64,000 nucleotides of DNA from JAFGVL01 sp963663245 (GTDB lineage Bacteria > Bacteroidota > Bacteroidia > Bacteroidales > Paludibacteraceae): NCBI GenBank assembly GCA_963663245.1, contig OY760143.1, positions 620,001 through 684,000 on the forward strand, in the 5' to 3' direction. Shown here in pieces: positions 39,001-51,500 of this stretch (positions are counted from its first letter, which is position 1; each line of letters starts with the position of its first letter). Both the position numbers and the translations under genes were made by a program. The notes beneath the pieces were generated by a model, which saw only the letters and a program-made list of their open reading frames with translations, did no database searches and was not told the DNA's origin.

Positions 39001-39573
39001 ATGGCTGGAGTACCATCAACACGTTCTTTCTCTATTTCAGGGGGAATGTCTTGTGATCCTCTTGTTGTAACGCATAATTGTGCTGGCTTAACCCTTGCAG
39101 ATTGTGAAGGAGGAACGTATGCTCCATCAGCAACATTTGCTGTAACGGATACCTTACGTGAACTATATTTAGAATATACGCCGGGGGCAGATTTGAATTG
39201 TACCTTAACCCTTACAGCAGGATCTTTTGTAGAGACAATTCCTTTAACATGGACAAGCTTTGCAGCCATAGCAAATGGTGTAGCTGTTGATGCTATGGAT
39301 CTAACTTATAATGCAACTGATAATTACGGAACTGTTAATGTATGGAAAGAAGGTGCCTTGCCAGATGCTACTATTGTAACCATTACAAGTGCCGATTTTG
39401 ATGTGTCGATGGGAGATCCTACTTATGGGGATTTTGTAGCTCTTACTACTGCAGAATTGGGATACTTTTTAGGTGCACTTTATATTCGTCAAAAAGCAGC
39501 CGCAACAAGTGGAACAATTGTCTTGGCAGTAGCTGGTGGAGAAACTACAACAATTAATGTAACAGTACAATAG
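36001..39573 (+). CDS. Secreted multidomain beta-sandwich protein, first gene of adhesin cassette 2
   Basis: The 1190-residue product has a signal peptide ending near residue 24 (ALLFSQ). An N-terminal sandwich-like domain (about 25-180) precedes a module with FQVSLTGTGGWSSTPITI of the type also seen in the 3355 and 57317 proteins, then a fibronectin III-like domain (about 317-402), a region starting CWTEGFETLAPSA that looks like a lectin or jelly-roll domain, and more modules with FEVSLDNGATW and VYVRQRG motifs. It stops at TTTINVTVQ without a recognisable T9SS domain. It is only distantly related to the other two cassette proteins but holds the same place: 25 bp before the giant adhesin start. 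Enzymatic function is not evident. Confidence 0.82.
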   Translation: MKNFYAKRLVCLLLFILPALLFSQTKLDFYNEGSSWTNPFPLTLDGITANVISPSNKNSTPQCSNEAWEVSSLGKTYVLSFSSGTSMTIDVGAASTITSITFLTGRNSSGTTDSRAGHYAFSEDDATYSEYVDFTARGYDYCDEITATPVGTNYRYFQIGRADIPGYSDGSDAEFRLFYAIVTVAGGTNPNITTTPSSVTNLYYNQAVLVDATGGNPSSGMFYVDGINLTDTEDLTITPPADFQVSLTGTGGWSSTPITITPSGGEIDSVEVYVRLDPAIVAVNTYSGNITFSHSEDATISDVAVSGEVVNLTPLPCPGTMVVSSETYYGASFSWSNVANNDGYIIKIYELGVQVGSDIDLAANTTSYDIAGLDELTTYTARLTVKGNGTSNGNSVECAAQAFTTLVAPPSTTTTCWTEGFETLAPSANDQSDACPPAGGTSNELRYQATLFSTTNDCDGGPFTLSLPSGLWPNTNGVGACGEGYTGTRSLFARNDNFQLEFPTLDNPRTITLYVNAKQLVTNVARGLIFYLDGAPITTDIYIDDIDYQTIAAVSPGTDGLIRFPSAGWHKVTIELTSTTQHTLTADIFGDSSMDLFIDDITVECASMELVAAPDVAGLNYVADMGPSSIRTFTITASDLPNASGNITLSNLGDFEVSLDNGATWNTTSVALPYTSATFAQSVMVRLQAGLGVADYSTTVAFACPGYTKVLPTLNLSGKVTLLPQTLPCGEEVTLLNMRGTNESAILLDAVTGTDWTAVDQTKNNHFLLSDGASLASPTINLGEYDLKEITFTFQPTNSTSMNMTLSCFGTGGSFTPVTFSGSQKVPYTFTQDLSSTGYTGDFYLTFTDGTETDIEMWDITLTGVPKKLIELSTPSLTGFTSSSVACPSEAQSFMVFGTCLDDDSSLDFTSTLYEFSLDGVTWAVPDGNDVSSLTYTGAYPLGGTKVYVRQRGTASAAAFNASEVVTVTNSGVAANSLLLSGTVSPPDAMVVPAALDYSSMAGVPSTRSFSISGGMSCDPLVVTHNCAGLTLADCEGGTYAPSATFAVTDTLRELYLEYTPGADLNCTLTLTAGSFVETIPLTWTSFAAIANGVAVDAMDLTYNATDNYGTVNVWKEGALPDATIVTITSADFDVSMGDPTYGDFVALTTAELGYFLGALYIRQKAAATSGTIVLAVAGGETTTINVTVQ

Positions 39574-39598
39574 ACTAACCTTGCAAAACAATATAGTT

Positions 39599-42500
39599 AT
39601 GAAAACACAATATTTAAATATAATCTTCAGAACAATGAGAAATGTAATCTCTTTGAAAAAAGCAGGGTTGTTTATCTTTTTATTAGGATTTTCAGCGTCT
39701 CTTTTAGCGCAAATTCAAAATACTTGTAATACTCCTTTTGATGACTTGAGAGTAACTATAACAGATGAACGTTATAAAGCGATCATGATTGGTGCATCTG
39801 CAGTAGAACAAAGTTCAGGTATTTGTTTAGGAGCTGAAGATGCGAATAATGATGCAGGAACAGCTGTGCAAAAGGTGCAGATTGCAGGCGATGATGCTAG
39901 TTCTGCTACGGTATTACAATCTCAGTTAGGTCTTGGTTGTGATGCGGTAGTGAAGAGAGCATTTTTATATTGGGGAGGTTCTCGTGATGATGATAATACG
40001 TCTAATTATGATTTTTGGAATCAAACTATTCGAATTAAAGAACCAGGAGGTGCTTTTCAGAATGTAACCGCTCAATATTGGGGTATATCTGATGAGAATG
40101 CAGGTGATACAGATAATAGAACGCCTTATTATTGTTATGCTGATGTAACAGCACAGCTTTTGAATGCAGGAGTTGGAGTTTTTACGGTTTCTGATGTTGA
40201 TTTTCGAATTGTAGATGGTGGAAGTGGGGGAACTGTTGGTGCTTGGCATTTAATTCTGATGTATGAATCTCCTGAATACCCGCTAATGGATTTCTATATG
40301 TGGGATGGTATGAACTGGTTTGGTGGTGGAGCTGATGAAACAAAGACTGCTGCTATTAGTGCTCCAGCTACCGGAGACATTAGCTCTTTTGTTGGAATTG
40401 CTGCTATGGATGGTGATGTGAAAGATGGTGATGGTAAAGCAGAGGTGTTGAAGCTTCAAAGTAATAATGGAGGAATAGAACAAAACTTAAATAACTTACG
40501 TGGGGTAACAGATTTCTTGTCGAGTAGTATGTCATATAACGGAAACCAATTTCCTAAATTTCCAGACTGTGTAAATACATTTGGTTATGATGCGCATCAT
40601 TATACCTTACCTGATGGTGCTGTAACAAATGGAGCGACTAGTGCAGATATTACGCTAGAATCTTCGAATGATGATTCCTCTATTTATCCATTTATGTTGT
40701 ATATGGGTATTATCAAAAATCAACCTCAGTTACGTGTAACAAAAATCCCTTCTTCTTCTTCTGTTCAGTTTGGACAAGATTTTCTATACATGATTGTTGC
40801 AGAAAATATTGGAGGTAGAGCTACTTCTGGTCAAGCAGGAGAAGAGGTTATGATTAATGATACTTTGGATCATAATGTTGTTTTTTCTGGTTTAGTAACA
40901 GATATTACTGTAAAGATAAATGGTGTTCCTGTAGTTTATAATACACAAGGAGACATTACTTGGAATGCAACAACACGAGCTTTAGAATTACGTGATTTGC
41001 CAGATGTGCCAAAAGATGGAACAATGGTAGTGACTTATAAAGTGACTGCAGCAGATGCTAGTAGAACAGATCTATGGCGTATGCATTGTATGCAGGATAT
41101 TTATAATAAAGCGAAAGTAACTTATTATGATGATGGCGTAACTCCATCTAGAATGTTTGAAGTAAATTCAGGTTCCAATGGATGTGATGTGGGTAATTAT
41201 ACCGTAACATCTGTCGCTGTTGATTTTACTCAATTTGATGTCGCTGCTGATATGGTAAAAGTAGTCCCTCCAGCAGATTTAACGATAGGAAGTTTAGAGA
41301 CATATTTACAAATAGCCTTAAGTGATCACCTTGGAACGGCTACTGGTATAAGTGACTTTACATTTACAAAAACAACAGGGCCTTCTACAGGAGTAGTAGG
41401 TGGAGGTGTTTCTGTAACAGCAGGTAATGTTACTGATTATACCAATGCTAATGGAGAATATACAGCTGTGAGAACTGTAGCAACCCACCCTGGGAAACCT
41501 GCAGTTTGTTCAGAAACATATAATATTAGTTTGTTATACTGTACAGCAAATACACTTAATTTAACAGCAAACATAGAAGATATAGTTTGTATTGGTGCCG
41601 CAAATGGAAAAGTACTTTCTAACGTAACGGGTAACCAAGGTACAACTATGATGTACACATTGGCAAATGGTACACTAGCAAGTATTTCAGATGTAACTGC
41701 AGGAAATAAAGTGGATGAGTCAGGAACTTTAAGTGGAGCAGGAAGAGTTAATCATGATTTTACTGGTTTGCTAGAAGGGACGTATACAGTCTTTGCAGTC
41801 GATGAATTGGGTTGTGAGGACCATGAAACTGTAACATTAACCGACCCTCCTCCAATTGCTTTAAATTTAACAGCAACACCTGCTTGTCTTGGAGGACGTG
41901 TTGCATTTTCTGTTGATCCACCAACTGGTGGTGTTGGAGGTACTGGTTATAATTATAAGTGGTATCGTTCAACTGATGCTGCAAGTTGGGTAGAAGTTCC
42001 TTCTCAATATGATAATACAAAATACTATGTAACTTCTGATCAATTAGCTGTTCATATTCGTGTAGAAGTAGGTTCAACAACAGCTGAGTGCTCTGATGTT
42101 AATTGTAATACGGATGCAGAATTAACTGTTAATTTAGATCTTCCTCCTGATTTAACTTTGGGTGACGAGTCTATTTGTTTAACGGATAATGTAACTTTAA
42201 CTCCAGCAGATGCTAATGGCACAACTGTAACGAATAGAATCTGGCGTTCTTCAACTAATGCTGGTGTAACATGGACTACTCTTGGGAATACCACAGCAGG
42301 CATTACTGTGAGTCCAGTTGTTGATACGCAATATAAAGCTGTATTTGCTGTTGCAGGTGGATGTGCTGACTCAGTTATTGCAACTGTATTTGTGGCGCCA
42401 GCCCCAACTATTGCAGCGATCACTGCGCCAGCTGTAATTTGCGGTAGTGGGTCAATTAATCCAACTACTCCAGCGATTACTTTAAATGGAGCAACGCTTA

Positions 42501-45500
42501 CAACACAAAGTTGGCAAATAGAAACAGGGGTAGCTAGTGGAGTGTATAGTGATATTGCCATGCCTTATGCTTTAGTCCTTGCTGATAATGGAAAAAGAAT
42601 TAGATATAGAGCGACAACAGCTTGCGATGATTATTATAGTAATTTAGTGGTGATTGTTGTTGAAAAACCAGTATTAACTGTGCCAACTCCAGCAGCAGTT
42701 TGTTCGCCTAGTACAGTAGATCTTACAGCAGGAACAAGTAGTGATATTGGTGGCACAATTACATATTATTCAGATGTTGCTCTATCAACTTCAGTAGTAG
42801 ATGAGACTGCTGTTGATGCCAGTGGTACTTATTATGTATTAGTAGAGACTGCTTCAGGTTGTCGTGATACTGCTAGTATAGTAGTAACTGTTCATCCAAA
42901 ACCAGTGTTAACGGTAGTAACTCCAGCAGCTGTTTGTGAACCAAGCACTGTTGATTTAACAAGCACAGTTTCTAGTTCTGAGGCAGGTGTAATCACTTAC
43001 TTTACAGACGCTGCCTTAACATTAGCAGTAGCTGATGAGACAGCTGTTGTGGCAGGCACTTATTATATGTTAGGTACTGCAACCGCTGGTTCATGTTTAG
43101 ATACTGCTAGTGTGGTAATCTCAACGAATCCAAAACCAGTGTTAACGGTAGTAACTCCAGCAGCTGTTTGTGAACCAAGCACTGTTGATTTAACAAGTAC
43201 GGTTTCTAGTTCTGAGGCAGGTGTAATCACTTACTTTACAGACGCTGCTTTAACATTACCAGTAGCTGATGAGACAGCTGTTGTGGCAGGCACTTATTAT
43301 ATGTTAGGTACTGCAACCGCTGGTTCATGTTTAGATACCGCTAGTGTGGTAATCTCAACGAATCCAAAACCAGTGTTAACGGTAGTAACTCCAGCAGCTG
43401 TTTGTGAACCAAGCACTGTTGATTTAACAAGTACGGTTTCTAGTTCTGAGGCAGGTGTAATCACTTACTTTAGTGATGCTGCCTTAACATTACCAGTAGC
43501 TGATGAAACAGCTGTAAGTGCAGGCACTTATTATATGTTAGGTACTGCAACCGCTGGTTCATGTTTAGATACCGCTAGTGTGGTAATCTCAACGAATCCA
43601 AAACCAGTGTTAACAGTAGTAACTCCAGCAGCTGTTTGTGAACCAAGCACTGTTGATTTAACAAGTACGGTTTCTAGTTCTGAGGCAGGTGTAATCACTT
43701 ACTTTACAGACGCTGCCTTAACATTAGCAGTAGCTGATGAGACAGCTGTAAGTGCAGGCACTTATTATATGTTAGGTACTGCAACTGCTGGTTCATGTTT
43801 AGATACTGCTAGTGTGGTAATCTCAACGAATCCAAAACCAGTGTTAACGGTAGTAACTCCAGGATCAGTTTGTGAACCAACTACACTTGATTTAACAAGT
43901 ACGGTTTCTAGTTCTGAGGCAGGTGTAATCACTTACTTTAGTGATGCTGCCTTAACCTTACCAGTAGCTGATGAGACAGCCGTAAGTGCAGGTACTTATT
44001 ATATGTTAGGTACAGCAACCGCTGGTTCATGTTTAGATACCGCTAGTGTAGTAATCTCAACCAATCCAAAGCCAGTGTTAACGGTAGTAACTCCAGCAGC
44101 TGTTTGTGAACCAAGCACTGTTGATTTAACAAGTACGGTTTCTAGTTCTGAGGCAGGTGTAATCACTTACTTTACAGACGCTGCCTTAACTTTACCAGTA
44201 GCTGATGAAACAGCCGTAAGTGCAGGTACTTATTATATGTTAGGTACGGCAACCGCCGGTTCATGTTTAGATACCGCTAGTGTGGTAATCTCAACGAATC
44301 CAAAACCAGTGTTAACGGTAGTAACCCCTGGTATTGTTTGTGATCCTACAACTATTGATTTAACGACCACCGTTTCTAGTTCTGAGGCTGGCGTAATCAC
44401 TTACTTTACAGACGCTGCCTTAACATTAGCAGTAGCTGATGAAACAGCAGTAGGAGCAGGTACGTATTATATGTTAGGCACGGCAACCGCTGGTTCATGT
44501 TTAGATACCGCTAGTGTGGTAATCTCAACGAATCCAAAACCAGTATTAACAGTAGTAACTCCAGGATCAGTTTGTGAACCAACTACACTTGATTTAACAA
44601 GTACGGTTTCTAGTTCTGAGGCAGGTGTAATCACTTACTTTAGTGATGCTGCCTTAACCTTACCAGTAGCTGATGAGACAGCCGTAAGTGCAGGTACTTA
44701 TTATATGTTAGGTACAGCAACCGCTGGTTCATGTTTAGATACCGCTAGTGTGGTAATCTCAACCGATCCAAAACCAGTGTTAACGGTAGTAACTCCAGCA
44801 GCTGTTTGTGAACCAAGCACTGTTGATTTAACAAGTACGGTTTCTAGTTCTGAGGCAGGTGTAATCACTTACTTTACAGACGCTGCTTTAACATTACCAG
44901 TAGCTGATGAGACAGCTGTTGTAGCAGGCACGTATTATATGTTAGGCACAGCAACCGCTGGTTCATGTTTAGATACTGCTAGTGTAGTAATCTCAACGAA
45001 TCCAAAACCAGTGTTAACGGTAGTAACCCCTGGTATTGTTTGTGATCCTACAACTATTGATTTAACGACCACCGTTTCTAGTTCTGAGGCTGGCGTGATC
45101 ACTTACTTTAGTGATGCTGCCTTAACCTTACCAGTAGCTGATGAGACAGCCGTAAGTGCAGGTACTTATTATATGTTAGGTACAGCAACCGCTGGTTCAT
45201 GTTTAGATACCGCTAGTGTAGTTGTAACTACCCAGACATGTACTAATTTGTTATTGACAAGTACTACAAGTGGCCCAGTGTGTTTGAATGAAACTTTTGA
45301 TTTAGATATCGAGATAGAGAATGCAGAAGCAGTAATAGCCACAGGAGTGACGGTGACTGATTTATTACCAGGTAGCTTTACTTATGTATCTTCCTTACCA
45401 AGTGTGGGAACATATGATGATGGAACAGGTGTTTGGGATATAGGCGATTTAGCCTCAGGAGCTACAGCAACTTTAAGAATAACAGTAACAGGAAGTATAG

Positions 45501-48500
45501 CCGGAGTGAACATTAATAATCAGGCTTATGCATCCGATGTAAATGGAACCAGCTATGCTGATTATGCAGCAGCTCCAGCTAAGACACAGATCACCACTAC
45601 TGTTCATCCAAAACCAGTATTAACGGTAGTAACTCCAGCAGCTGTTTGTGAACCAAGCACTGTTGACTTAACAAGCACGGTTTCTAGTTCTGAGGCAGGT
45701 GTAATCACTTACTTTACAGATGCTGCTTTAACATTACCAGTAGCTGATGAGACAGCTGTTGTGGCAGGCACTTATTATATGTTAGGTACTGCAACTGCTG
45801 GTTCATGTTTAGATACTGCTAGTGTGGTAATCTCAACGAATCCAAAACCAGTGTTAACGGTAGTAACTCCAGCAGCTGTTTGTGAACCAAGCACTGTTGA
45901 TTTAACAAGTACGGTTTCTAGTTCTGAGGCAGGTGTGATCACTTACTTTACAGACGCTGCTTTAACCTTACCAGTAGCTGATGAGACAGCTGTAAGTGCA
46001 GGTACTTATTATATGTTAGGTACGGCAACCGCCGGTTCATGTTTAGATACCGCTAGTGTGGTAATCTCAACGAATCCAAAACCAGTATTAACAGTAGTAA
46101 CTCCAGGATCAGTTTGTGAACCAACTACACTTGATTTAACAAGTACGGTTTCTAGTTCTGAGGCAGGTGTAATCACTTACTTTACAGATGCTGCTTTAAC
46201 CTTACCAGTAGCTGATGAGACAGCTGTAAGTGCAGGCACTTATTATATGTTAGGTACTGCAACCGCTGGTTCATGTTTAGATACCGCTAGTGTGGTAATC
46301 TCAACCGATCCAAAACCAGTGTTAACGGTAGTAACTCCAGCAGCTGTTTGTGAACCAAGCACTGTTGATTTAACAAGTACGGTTTCTAGTTCTGAGGCAG
46401 GTGTAATCACTTACTTTACAGACGCTGCTTTAACATTACCAGTAGCTGATGAGACAGCTGTTGTAGCAGGCACGTATTATATGTTAGGCACAGCAACCGC
46501 TGGTTCATGTTTAGATACTGCTAGTGTAGTAATCTCAACGAATCCAAAACCAGTGTTAACGGTAGTAACCCCAGGTATTGTTTGTGATCCTACAACTATT
46601 GATTTAACGACCACCGTCTCTAGTTCTGAGGCTGGCGTGATTACTTACTTTAGTGATGCTGCCTTAACCTTACCAGTAGCTGATGAGACAGCCGTAAGTG
46701 CAGGTACTTATTATATGTTAGGTACAGCAACCGCCGGTTCATGTTTAGATACCGCTAGTGTAGTTGTAACTACCCAGACATGTACTAATTTGTTATTGAC
46801 AAGTACTACAAGTGGCCCAGTGTGTTTGAATGAAACTTTCGATTTAGATATCGAGATAGAGAATGCAGAAGCAGTAATAGCCACAGGAGTGACGGTGACT
46901 GATTTATTACCAGGTAGCTTTACTTATGTATCTTCCTTACCAAGTGTGGGAACATATGATGATGGAACAGGTGTTTGGGATATAGGCGATTTAGCCTCAG
47001 GAGCTACAGCAACTTTAAGAATAACAGTAACAGGAAGTATAGCCGGAGTGAACATTAATAATCAGGCTTATGCATCCGATGTAAATGGAACCAGCTATGC
47101 TGATTATGCAGCAGCTCCAGCTAAGACACAGATCACCACTACTGTTCATCCAAAACCAGTATTAACGGTAGTAACTCCAGCAGCTGTTTGTGAACCAAGC
47201 ACTGTTGACTTAACAAGTACGGTTTCTAGTTCTGAGGCAGGTGTAATCACTTACTTTACAGATGCTGCTTTAACATTACCAGTAGCTGATGAGACAGCTG
47301 TTGTGGCAGGCACTTATTATATGTTAGGTACTGCAACTGCTGGTTCATGTTTAGATACTGCTAGTGTGGTAATCTCAACGAATCCAAAACCAGTGTTAAC
47401 GGTAGTAACTCCAGCAGCTGTTTGTGAACCAAGCACTGTTGATTTAACAAGTACGGTTTCTAGTTCTGAGGCAGGTGTGATCACTTACTTTACAGACGCT
47501 GCTTTAACATTACCAGTAGCTGATGAGACAGCTGTAAGTGCAGGTACTTATTATATGTTAGGTACGGCAACCGCCGGTTCATGTTTAGATACCGCTAGTG
47601 TGGTAATCTCAACGAATCCAAAACCAGTATTAACAGTAGTAACTCCAGGATCAGTTTGTGAACCAACTACACTTGATTTAACAAGTACGGTTTCTAGTTC
47701 TGAGGCAGGTGTAATCACTTACTTTACAGATGCTGCTTTAACCTTACCAGTAGCTGATGAGACAGCTGTTGTAGCAGGCACTTATTATATGTTAGGTACT
47801 GCAACCGCTGGTTCATGTTTAGATACCGCTAGTGTGGTAATCTCAACCGATCCAAAACCAGTGTTAACGGTAGTAACTCCAGCAGCTGTTTGTGAACCAA
47901 GCACTGTTGATTTAACAAGTACGGTTTCTAGTTCTGAGGCAGGTGTAATCACTTACTTTACAGACGCTGCTTTAACATTACCAGTAGCTGATGAGACAGC
48001 TGTTGTAGCAGGCACGTATTATATGTTAGGCACAGCAACCGCTGGTTCATGTTTAGATACTGCTAGTGTAGTAATCTCAACGAATCCAAAACCAGTGTTA
48101 ACGGTAGTAACCCCTGGTATTGTTTGTGATCCTACAACTATTGATTTAACGACCACCGTTTCTAGTTCTGAGGCTGGCGTGATCACTTACTTTAGTGATG
48201 CTGCCTTAACCTTACCAGTAGCTGATGAGACAGCCGTAAGTGCAGGTACTTATTATATGTTAGGTACAGCAACCGCTGGTTCATGTTTAGATACCGCTAG
48301 TGTAGTTGTAACTACCCAGACATGTACTAATTTGTTATTGACAAGTACTACAAGTGGCCCAGTGTGTTTGAATGAAACTTTTGATTTAGATATCGAGATA
48401 GAGAATGCAGAAGCAGTAATAGCCACAGGAGTGACGGTGACTGATTTATTACCAGGTAGCTTTACTTATGTATCTTCCTTACCAAGTGTGGGAACATATG

Positions 48501-51500
48501 ATGATGGAACAGGTGTTTGGGATATAGGCGATTTAGCCTCAGGAGCTACAGCAACTTTAAGAATAACAGTAACAGGAAGTATAGCCGGAGTGAACATTAA
48601 TAATCAGGCTTATGCATCCGATGTAAATGGAACCAGCTATGCTGATTATGCAGCAGCTCCAGCTAAGACACAGATCACCACTACTGTTCATCCAAAACCA
48701 GTATTAACGGTAGTAACTCCAGCAGCTGTTTGTGAACCAAGCACTGTTGACTTAACAAGCACAGTTTCTAGTTCTGAGGCAGGTGTAATCACTTACTTTA
48801 CAGATGCTGCTTTAACATTACCAGTAGCTGATGAGACAGCTGTTGTGGCAGGCACTTATTATATGTTAGGTACTGCAACTGCTGGTTCATGTTTAGATAC
48901 TGCTAGTGTGGTAATCTCAACGAATCCAAAACCAGTGTTAACGGTAGTAACTCCAGCAGCTGTTTGTGAACCAAGCACTGTTGATTTAACAAGTACGGTT
49001 TCTAGTTCTGAGGCAGGTGTGATCACTTACTTTACAGACGCTGCTTTAACCTTACCAGTAGCTGATGAGACAGCTGTAAGTGCAGGTACTTATTATATGT
49101 TAGGTACGGCAACCGCCGGTTCATGTTTAGATACCGCTAGTGTGGTAATCTCAACGAATCCAAAACCAGTGTTAACAGTAGTAACTCCAGGATCAGTTTG
49201 TGAACCAACTACACTTGATTTAACAAGTACGGTTTCTAGTTCTGAGGCAGGTGTAATCACTTACTTTACAGATGCTGCTTTAACATTACCAGTAGCTGAT
49301 GAGACAGCTGTAAGTGCAGGCACTTATTATATGTTAGGTACTGCAACCGCTGGTTCATGTTTAGATACCGCTAGTGTGGTAATCTCAACGAATCCAAAAC
49401 CAGTGTTAACGGTAGTAACTCCAGCAGCTGTTTGTGAACCAAGCACTGTTGATTTAACAAGTACGGTTTCTAGTTCTGAGGCAGGCGTGATTACTTACTT
49501 TACAGACGCTGCCTTAACATTAGCAGTAGCTGATGAAACAGCTGTTGTAGCAGGTACTTATTATATGTTAGGCACAGCAACTGCTGGTTCATGTTTAGAT
49601 ACTGCTAGTGTAGTAATCTCAACGAATCCAAAACCAGTGTTAACGGTAGTAACCCCGAGTACTGTTTGTGATCCATTAACGGTTGACTTAACGACCACCG
49701 TTTCTAGTTCTGAGGCTGGTGTGATCACTTACTTTAGTGATGCTGCCTTAACATTACCAGTAGCTGATGAGACGGCTGTAAGTGCAGGTACTTATTATAT
49801 GTTAGGTACAGCAACCGCTGGTTCATGTTTAGATACCGCTAGTGTAGTTGTAACTACCCAAACATGTACTAATTTATTATTGACAAGTACTACAAGTGGC
49901 CCAGTGTGTTTGAATGAAACTTTCGATTTAGATATCGAGATAGAGAATGCAGAAGCAGTAATAGCCACAGGAGTGACGGTGACTGATTTATTACCAGGTA
50001 GCTTTACTTATGTATCTTCCTTACCAAGTGTGGGAACATATGATGATGGAACAGGTGTTTGGGATATAGGCGATTTAGCCTCAGGAGCTACAGCAACTTT
50101 AAGAATAACAGTAACAGGAAGTATAGCCGGAGTGAACATTAATAATCAGGCTTATGCATCCGATGTAAATGGAACCAGCTATGCTGATTATGCAGCAGCT
50201 CCAGCTAAGACACAGATCACCACTACTGTTCATCCAAAACCAGTATTAACGGTAGTAACTCCAGCAGCTGTTTGTGAACCAAGTACTGTTGATTTAACAA
50301 GTACGGTTTCTAGTTCTGAGGCAGGTGTAATCACTTACTTTACAGATGCTGCTTTAACATTACCAGTAGCTGATGAGACAGCTGTTGTGGCAGGCACTTA
50401 TTATATGTTAGGTACTGCAACTGCTGGTTCATGTTTAGATACTGCTAGTGTGGTAATCTCAACGAATCCAAAACCAGTGTTAACGGTAGTAACTCCAGCA
50501 GCTGTTTGTGAACCAAGCACTGTTGATTTAACAAGTACGGTTTCTAGTTCTGAGGCAGGTGTGATCACTTACTTTACAGATGCTGCCTTAACATTACCAG
50601 TAGCTGATGAGACAGCTGTAAGTGCAGGTACTTATTATATGTTAGGTACAGCAACCGCTGGTTCATGTTTAGATACCGCTAGTGTAGTAATCTCAACGAA
50701 TCCAAAACCAGTATTAACAGTAGTAACTCCAGGATCAGTTTGTGAACCAACTACACTTGATTTAACAAGTACGGTTTCTAGTTCTGAGGCAGGTGTGATC
50801 ACTTACTTTAGTGATGCTGCCTTAACATTACCAGTAGCTGATGAGACAGCCGTAAGTGCAGGCACTTATTATATGTTAGGTACTGCAACCGCTGGTTCAT
50901 GTTTAGATACTGCTAGTGTGGTAATCTCAACGAATCCAAAACCAGTGTTAACGGTAGTAACTCCAGCAGCTGTTTGTGAACCAAGCACTGTTGATTTAAC
51001 AAGTACGGTTTCTAGTTCTGAGGCAGGTGTAATCACTTACTTTACAGACGCTGCCTTAACATTACCAGTAGCTGATGAAACAGCCGTAAGTGCAGGTACT
51101 TATTATATGTTAGGCACAGCAACCGCTGGTTCATGTTTAGATACTGCTAGTGTAGTAATCTCAACGAATCCAAAACCAGTGTTAACGGTAGTAACCCCGA
51201 GTACTGTTTGTGATCCATTAACGGTTGACTTAACGACCACCGTTTCTAGTTCTGAGGCTGGTGTGATCACTTACTTTAGTGATGCTGCCTTAACCTTACC
51301 AGTAGCTGATGAGACAGCCGTAAGTGCAGGTACTTATTATATGTTAGGTACAGCAACCGCCGGTTCATGTTTAGATACCGCTAGTGTAGTTGTAACTACC
51401 CAGACATGTACTAATTTGTTATTGACAAGTACTACAAGTGGCCCAGTGTGTTTGAATGAAACTTTCGATTTAGATATCGAGATAGAGAATGCAGAAGCAG

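Noticed and set aside
41760..42561. Reverse-strand open frames of 106 and 169 codons in the head-to-array region of the 5351-aa adhesin
   Set aside because: They overlap each other and the forward gene, without recognisable protein features.
45233..51400. CRISPR-like or mobile tandem element suggested by regular spacing
   Set aside because: The repeats are 234 and 1542 bp, in frame and coding throughout, with no unique spacers or cas genes.
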